NCBI GenBank assembly: GCA_030744635.1
Contig: JASLQE010000144.1
Location: forward strand, 1 to 10,319
DNA: 10,319 bases
Direction of reading: 5' to 3'
Source of the DNA: Dehalococcoidia bacterium
GTDB taxonomy: Bacteria > Chloroflexota > Dehalococcoidia > JACVQG01 > JAHKAY01
Shown: piece after piece, positions 6,125 through 10,319 of the stretch
How positions within the stretch are numbered: the first letter of the stretch is position 1
How the letters are laid out: each line of letters starts with the position of its first letter
Position numbers and translations under genes: made by a program
Notes under the pieces: model-generated
The model's database searches: none
What the model saw: the letters and a program-made list of their open reading frames with translations, nothing else
Told to the model about the DNA's origin: nothing

Positions 6125-7185
6125 GAGCTACTTCCAGGTGCCCCTATTATGGCTTTTTCTATTTGTTCCAGGTCTGGCGGAAAGACAGTGGGTTCAGGGG
6201 CCTGGCTCATGGCCGTATCAGGGTCCTTTAGCCCATTACCGGTGATGACACACACTATTCGCTTGCCCTCCAAGCTTAGCCCTTGCCGGGTTGATTTGAG
6301 AAGGCCGGCTACCGATGCCGCTGAGGCGGGTTCGCCGAATACGCCCTCCGCGTTGGCCAGCAGCCGGTATGCCTCCAGAATCTCATCATCACTGACAGCC
6401 TCCACACCGCCACCAGACTCCTTGCCGGCCGTCACCGCATTCTGCCAGTGGGCCGGATTGCCGATGCGGATGGCTGAGGCCACGGTGCGGGGGTCTGCCA
6501 CCGGCTCGCCCCGCACTATCGGGGCAGAGCCCTCGGCCTGAAAACCCATCATCCGGGGGGTTTGGCTTGATTTCTCTCTGCTGTGGAACTCCTGGAAGCC
6601 CCGCCAGTAGGCGGTGATGTTACCGGCATTGCCCACAGGAATAAACAGGTAGTCCGGTGCATCCCCCAGCGCCTCTATCACCTCAAAAGCGGCGGTCTTC
6701 TGCCCTTCCAAGCGGTAGGGGTTGAGTGAGTTGACCAGGGTAAAGGGATGTCTATCGGCCAGGCCCCGGGCAATCTCCATGTCTCGGTCAAAGCTACCCT
6801 CTATGGCGATTACCTGGGCACCGTATATCAGGGCCTGGGCCAGCTTTCCTAATGCAATGCTTCCCTGCGGCACCAGGACAATTACCTTCAGCCCGCAGCA
6901 GGCACCGAAAGCCGCTGCTGAGGCGCTGGTGTTGCCCGTAGAGGCGCAGATGAGGGCCTTGCTGTCCTCCTCCAACGCCTTGGCCACTGCCACCACCATG
7001 CCACGGTCCTTGAATGATCCGGTAGGGTTGCACCCCTCCAGCTTGAAATACACCTCCCCGCCTGTTTCGCGTTCAATGTGTCTGGAGCGGACCAGTGGGG
7101 TCTCCCCTTCCCCCAGGGTGATTCGGGGTGTCGCCGGGGTGAGGGGCAGGAACTCCGCATAGTGCGTCAGCACTCCCTGTCCCAA
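6109..7185 (-). CDS. thrC: Threonine synthase
   Basis: A 358-residue fold-type II PLP enzyme that converts O-phosphohomoserine to threonine. The N-terminus HYAEFLPLTPATPRITLGEGETPLVRS is characteristic of the short bacterial threonine synthase class. The PLP lysine is Lys59 in GCNPTGSFKDRGM, and STGNTSASAA (82-90) and PVGNAGNITAYWRGF supply cofactor-binding loops. ICVITGNGLKDPDTA lies near the C-terminus. The start is TTG at 7185, one base after the hom stop, with GGAGG 6 nt upstream formed by the last codons of hom. An in-frame GTG four codons later is possible but would weaken the spacing. The gene lies directly after hom, so the last steps from aspartate semialdehyde to threonine, apart from homoserine kinase, are encoded together. 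No thrB is seen in the window. The end overlaps the flavin reductase-like gene by 16 nt. Confidence 0.95.
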   Translation of the reverse strand: MGQGVLTHYAEFLPLTPATPRITLGEGETPLVRSRHIERETGGEVYFKLEGCNPTGSFKDRGMVVAVAKALEEDSKALICASTGNTSASAAAFGACCGLKVIVLVPQGSIALGKLAQALIYGAQVIAIEGSFDRDMEIARGLADRHPFTLVNSLNPYRLEGQKTAAFEVIEALGDAPDYLFIPVGNAGNITAYWRGFQEFHSREKSSQTPRMMGFQAEGSAPIVRGEPVADPRTVASAIRIGNPAHWQNAVTAGKESGGGVEAVSDDEILEAYRLLANAEGVFGEPASAASVAGLLKSTRQGLSLEGKRIVCVITGNGLKDPDTAMSQAPEPTVFPPDLEQIEKAIIGAPGSSSWTRP

Positions 7186-7186
7186 C

Positions 7187-8494
7187 TTAGGCCTCCACCC
7201 GGATGAAGCTGGCTATCTCAGTCACCGCCCCCAGGTCCTGCATCTCCCGCAGTGCCTGCTGCAGTGATTCTTCCAGTGCGGGACGGGTCATCAGTACCAG
7301 CTCGGCGGTGCCGGAAACCTCATCGGCCTCCATCTGTATAACGGAGGCGATGCTGATGGAGAGGTCGCCCAGGACCCGTGAAATCTGCGCCAGTACGCCC
7401 GGGCGGTCGGCCACTACCATACGCAGATAGTAGCGGGCGGATAGCCGCGATATGGGGGCGATAGCCCGGCCCGTATCCTGTGTGGGGCGGGGCACCGGGC
7501 CTATGCCCTGGTATAGCCTGCGGGCGATGGCCAGCACATCGGCCACCACGGCGCTGGTGGTGGGTCGGCTGCCTGCACCCAGGCCGTAAAAGATGACCTG
7601 GCCCACCAGGTCTCCCTCCACCTGCACCGCATTATAGGCACCGCTCACCTTGGCCAGCAAAGACTCCTGAGGCACCAGGGCCGGGTGCACCCTCACCTCC
7701 ACGGCCCCTTCCCGCTCTTTGGCGATGGCCAAGAGCTTGATGGCATAGCCCAGCTCCCCGGCATAGCGGAAGTCACGCTCCGTTAGCCGGCGGATGCCCT
7801 CACGGTAGACATCCTCCGGCCTTACCCGGGTGTTGAACGCCAGGGTAGCCAGTATGGCCAGCTTGTAGGCGGCGTCTTTACCATCAACATCGTTAGTGGG
7901 GTCAGCCTCGGCATATCCCAGTTCCTGGGCCGCCTTCAAGGCGATATTGAAGTCTAAACCTTCGGCTGCCATACGGGAAAGGATGTAGTTGGTCGTGCCG
8001 TTGATAATGCCGTGGACGGCGCTGATGCGGTTTGCGGCCAGGTCCCCCATAAAGGGACCTATAAGGGGGATGCCGCCACCCACACTGGCCTCGTACCTCA
8101 ACTCGACGCCTTTGCTCTGGGCCAGGGACACCAACTCCGGGCCGTGTTTGGCCATTACTTCCTTGTTGGCGGTGACCAGGTGCTTGCCGGAGGTCAGGGC
8201 CCGTCGTGCATATGGCAGGGCTGGGTCCTCCCCGCCCATGAGCTCCACCACGATATCTACCTCGGGGTTGTTCAACACCTCATCTGCGCTGGTGGTCAGA
8301 AGGCCGGTGTCAAGTGACACGGCACGGGGCTTGTCTGGATGGCGTACAAGGACCCGTTGCAGCCGTAGAGGACAGCCCACCCTGCCCGCCAGACCATCCT
8401 TCCTCTCCAGAATGGCCTGGGCCACTCCGGAGCCTACCACACCCAACCCCAGGAGGCCGATGACTATCTCCTTACGGTCCTTGATGTTTCTCAC
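7187..8494 (-). CDS. hom: Homoserine dehydrogenase with C-terminal ACT domain
   Basis: A 435-residue enzyme that reduces aspartate 4-semialdehyde to homoserine with NAD(P)H, the branch point to threonine, isoleucine and methionine. The nucleotide-binding GLGVVG (16-21) opens the protein. TANKEVMAKHG contains conserved Lys111, and IINGTTNYIL (163-172) and EADPTNDVDGKDAAYK with catalytic Lys206 define the substrate domain. From about residue 355 an ACT domain begins (YYLRMVVADRPGVLAQISRVL); in this family it mediates feedback inhibition, usually by threonine. It is a monofunctional enzyme with no aspartate kinase fused. The start is GTG at 8494: an in-frame TAG at 8503-8501 rules out anything upstream, and the ribosome-binding site is poor, so translation may depend on coupling to the gene before it, 32 nt upstream. 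thrC follows after one base. Confidence 0.95.
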   Translation of the reverse strand: MRNIKDRKEIVIGLLGLGVVGSGVAQAILERKDGLAGRVGCPLRLQRVLVRHPDKPRAVSLDTGLLTTSADEVLNNPEVDIVVELMGGEDPALPYARRALTSGKHLVTANKEVMAKHGPELVSLAQSKGVELRYEASVGGGIPLIGPFMGDLAANRISAVHGIINGTTNYILSRMAAEGLDFNIALKAAQELGYAEADPTNDVDGKDAAYKLAILATLAFNTRVRPEDVYREGIRRLTERDFRYAGELGYAIKLLAIAKEREGAVEVRVHPALVPQESLLAKVSGAYNAVQVEGDLVGQVIFYGLGAGSRPTTSAVVADVLAIARRLYQGIGPVPRPTQDTGRAIAPISRLSARYYLRMVVADRPGVLAQISRVLGDLSISIASVIQMEADEVSGTAELVLMTRPALEESLQQALREMQDLGAVTEIASFIRVEA

Positions 8495-8526
8495 TTTACT
8501 CTAAGCGCTCGGCGCCGCCTTGGCCA

Positions 8527-9510
8527 TCACCGGGACGCCCAGGAGGTGGCCCAACTCATCCGGCGCGGACTGAGGTTCTCCTCAATCTGGCTGGACTCCC
8601 TTTGCCCGTCCAGCCATGCCTGCCAGGCCTCCGAGGCCAGTTGGTCCCGGTATATGGCCTCTAAATCCCGGACTTCATGCCCCTCCACCTTCGCAATATA
8701 GTATCCGTCGGGGGTGGCAATTGGCTGGCTGGCCTTCCCGGTATCCAGCGAAAACACGGCATCAGCCATCTCGGGGAAGTCCAATGCATCACGGGTTACC
8801 CACCCTACCTCACCACCACTGTCTACTGTAGCTGTATCCATGGATAGCTCTTGGGCCAGTGTGGCAAACTCCTCCCCTGCTTCCAACCTTTCCAATACTT
8901 GAAAGGCCTCCAAGTCCGTTTCCACCAGTATGTAGGACAGGTTCACCTGCTCCGCTTCCTGGGGTGCCTGTTTCTGGAAGTAGTCGAAGGCCTTTTTACG
9001 CAGCAGGTCGGCTTCGACCACCCGGCGCAGCTCCCCTGATGTGAAGCCAACTTGCCATAGGTATTTGCGGTAGCTCTCCTCAAAGCTGGCCAGGCCCCCC
9101 TCTGTGTTGGGTTCGGCCGGTATCTGAAGATATTCCTCAATCTCTATGGGCGTTATGGAAAGGCCCAGTGCTGGTGCCTGCTGGAGGACTATTTCGTTGT
9201 CTATAGCTTGCTGTAGTACCAGTGACGCCAGCACAGACGGTGATGTGCTGGAAGGGCCGGCGGCGAGCCGGAGCAGCTTGGAGAAATAGGTAGAGCTGAT
9301 GGGCGTGCCGTTCACTGTGGCAACAGTCTCCCACTGGGGAAGGACCCTGGTATATAGGTATCCGAACCCGACGGTGGCCAGCACGGCTACAATGGCCACC
9401 ACACCGGCAAGCAGGGTAATCTGCTGCCGTTTCCGCTGCTGTGCCAGTCGGGAGAGATGAATCGCTGAGACATGAACAGGTCGCTGTTGGCGCTGTTTTT
9501 TGGGCTTCAC
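8527..9510 (-). CDS. Membrane-anchored parvulin-like (PpiC/SurA/PrsA-type) protein
   Basis: A 327-residue protein with a basic N-terminus (residues 1-30), a single membrane segment at about 31-53 and an extracytoplasmic remainder, so it is probably anchored with the N-terminus inside. A SurA/PrsA-like helical chaperone region spans about 60-180 (VATVNGTPISSTYFSKLL, then VLQQAIDNEIVLQQA). A parvulin domain spans about 189-283, with GEEFATLAQELSMD and the hallmark GGEVGWVTR. It would help secreted or envelope proteins fold. Two positions are odd: the usual HIL histidine is Tyr193 (LSYILVET), and the usual GYHI histidine is Tyr271 (DGYYIAKV), so isomerase activity is doubtful and a chaperone role is possible. 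The start is GTG at 9510, 12 nt after rpsR, with a weak ribosome-binding site. The C-terminal SPRRMSWATSWASR looks unlike the preceding sequence. Confidence 0.87.
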   Translation of the reverse strand: MKPKKQRQQRPVHVSAIHLSRLAQQRKRQQITLLAGVVAIVAVLATVGFGYLYTRVLPQWETVATVNGTPISSTYFSKLLRLAAGPSSTSPSVLASLVLQQAIDNEIVLQQAPALGLSITPIEIEEYLQIPAEPNTEGGLASFEESYRKYLWQVGFTSGELRRVVEADLLRKKAFDYFQKQAPQEAEQVNLSYILVETDLEAFQVLERLEAGEEFATLAQELSMDTATVDSGGEVGWVTRDALDFPEMADAVFSLDTGKASQPIATPDGYYIAKVEGHEVRDLEAIYRDQLASEAWQAWLDGQRESSQIEENLSPRRMSWATSWASR

Positions 9511-9522
9511 ATCGCCCGCCGA

Positions 9523-9816
9523 CTATTCCCTGGAGGGTAGGCCGCCGCCATATATGTGCTCAGGGGTATAGGGAAAGAGAGCCAAATAGCGGGCCCGTTT
9601 AATGGCATTGGCTATTGCCCTCTGGTGCCGGGCGCAACTACCCGTTTTGCGCCGCGACTCTATTCTACCGCGGTCAGAAACATAGCGGCGTAGCCGGGCT
9701 GGGTCCTTGTAGTCAATCACCAGACCCTTGTCAACACAAAAAGCACATGGGCGACGACGGGCGGCGTACCGCCCCCGCCCTTCGCGCTTTTTACCTCCTC
9801 TTATAAAACGGGGCAT
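9523..9816 (-). CDS. rpsR: 30S ribosomal protein S18, zinc-ribbon (C+) form
   Basis: A 97-residue protein of the small ribosomal subunit platform, which pairs with S6. The core DYKDPARLRRYVSDRGRIESRRKTGSCARHQRAIANAIKRARYLALFPY is unmistakable S18. Cys24, Cys27, Cys61 and His64 make a CxxC...CxxH set, so this is the zinc-binding version; many bacteria carry S18 with these residues lost. The N-terminus is long and basic (RGGKKREGRGRYAARRR). The start ATG at 9816 has GAGGGAG shortly upstream in the 24-nt gap after ssb. Codons 6-8 also contain an internal GGAGGT, with no usable start close behind it. The rpsF-ssb-rpsR order is the standard bacterial arrangement, which supports the call. Confidence 0.97.
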   Translation of the reverse strand: MPRFIRGGKKREGRGRYAARRRPCAFCVDKGLVIDYKDPARLRRYVSDRGRIESRRKTGSCARHQRAIANAIKRARYLALFPYTPEHIYGGGLPSRE

Positions 9817-9840
9817 CTACACTCTCCCTCATAGGTTGGA

Positions 9841-10242
9841 TTAAAAAGGCAGGTCCTCAGGCACCACCTCGCCTTGGCCGCCAACCGCCTCATCAGGCAG
9901 TTGAGTTGCAGGCTGGCGGTCGAGAAAAAGCACCTGGTTGGCTATTATCTCGTTGCGGAAGCGACGCTGCCCGTCCGGGCCTTCCCACATGTGGGTCTTA
10001 AGCCTTCCTTCTATATATGCCCGTCGCCCCCGGCCAAGAAACTGGTTGCAGGTCTCAGCCAGACGGTTCCACGAGACGATGGTGAACCACTCCGTCTCCT
10101 GCTTCTTCTCCCCGTCCTTGGTGGTGAAGCCATGGTTCACCGCCAGGCTGAAAGATGTGACCGGGTTGCCGTTGGGGGTGAACCGCATCTCAGGGTCATT
10201 ACCAACATTCCCGATGAGCATAACTTTGTTCAAGTCCGCCAT
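9841..10242 (-). CDS. ssb: Single-stranded DNA-binding protein
   Basis: A 133-residue SSB that coats single-stranded DNA in replication, recombination and repair. The OB-fold spans about residues 1-110: LNKVMLIGNVGNDPEMRFTPNGNPVTSFSLAVN, then ETEWFTIVSWNRLAETCNQFLGRGRRAYIEGRLKT, then the strand ending NEIIANQVLFLD. The linker is short and the C-terminal tip EDLPF is a variant of the usual acidic DDIPF partner-docking tail. One OB-fold per chain suggests a homotetramer. Translation starts at ATG 10242, 12 nt after the rpsF stop, with AGAGGG about 6 nt upstream. Its position between rpsF and rpsR is the classic arrangement. Confidence 0.97.
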   Translation of the reverse strand: MADLNKVMLIGNVGNDPEMRFTPNGNPVTSFSLAVNHGFTTKDGEKKQETEWFTIVSWNRLAETCNQFLGRGRRAYIEGRLKTHMWEGPDGQRRFRNEIIANQVLFLDRQPATQLPDEAVGGQGEVVPEDLPF

Positions 10243-10254
10243 CTTTGTCCCTCT

Positions 10255-10319
10255 TCACTCTTTTTTTACAACAAGGTAACGAAGCACTTCCTCTGCAAAC
10301 TTCAGGTTGGCCTCCAGCT
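10255..10319 (-). CDS. rpsF: 30S ribosomal protein S6, C-terminal end only
   Basis: Only the last 20 codons lie inside the window, reading LEANLKFAEEVLRYLVVKKE and then TGA at 10257-10255; the gene continues past the right edge. The pattern LK..EEVLRYLVVK is the conserved final helix and strand of S6. The position 12 nt before ssb and two genes before rpsR fits the universal rpsF-ssb-rpsR order. S6 binds S18 on the 30S platform. The fragment is too short for more detail. Confidence 0.88.
   Translation of the reverse strand, partial: LEANLKFAEEVLRYLVVKKE

Noticed and set aside
7989..8504. Plus-strand 171-codon frame over hom
   Set aside because: It is antisense to hom, with low-complexity serine/arginine-rich translation and no motif.
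1..10319. CRISPR array, tRNA, rRNA, insertion sequence or phage genes
   Set aside because: No spaced repeats, no tRNA-like cloverleaf, no transposase or integrase motifs and no terminal inverted repeats were seen on either strand.

Overview
This window looks like chromosomal DNA of an uncultivated, GC-rich bacterium. I lean to Chloroflexota, possibly Dehalococcoidia. The reasons are the A-type diiron flavoprotein, the zinc-ribbon form of ribosomal protein S18, the frequent TTG/GTG starts and the overall protein flavour. This taxonomic call is inference from memory of protein families, not a search.

Layout on the plus strand (1-4951): the 3' part of an FprA-type diiron flavoprotein (O2/NO reductase) is followed almost directly by a small glutaredoxin-like protein. 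Next comes a gene-free stretch of about 290 bp with several small hairpins. A compact, visibly less GC-rich mazEF toxin-antitoxin module follows, with candidate operator repeats in front of it. ilvE (branched-chain aminotransferase) comes next, with a textbook sigma70-type promoter and Shine-Dalgarno. Last is a two-gene ABC-2 exporter (DrrA-like ATPase plus DrrB-like permease) whose genes overlap by 3 nt.

Layout on the minus strand (10319 down to 4956): one tightly packed gene row reads rpsF (C-terminus only) - ssb - rpsR - membrane-anchored parvulin-like protein - hom - thrC - flavin reductase-like protein - folE. Every junction is either overlapping or 32 nt or shorter, and no internal terminator is seen, so it is probably one transcript. 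It joins the conserved rpsF-ssb-rpsR block to threonine biosynthesis (hom, thrC), a flavin enzyme and the first step of pterin/folate synthesis. Threonine from hom-thrC is a precursor of isoleucine, whose last step is catalysed by the IlvE encoded on the opposite strand. The exporter operon and the folE operon converge with only 4 bp between their stop codons.

Nothing here is a clearly undescribed system. The points most worth a second look are the parvulin-like protein lacking both usual active-site histidines, the mazEF island with paired repeats at its promoter, the hairpin-rich gap at 1123-1409, and the composite ribosomal/threonine/folate operon.
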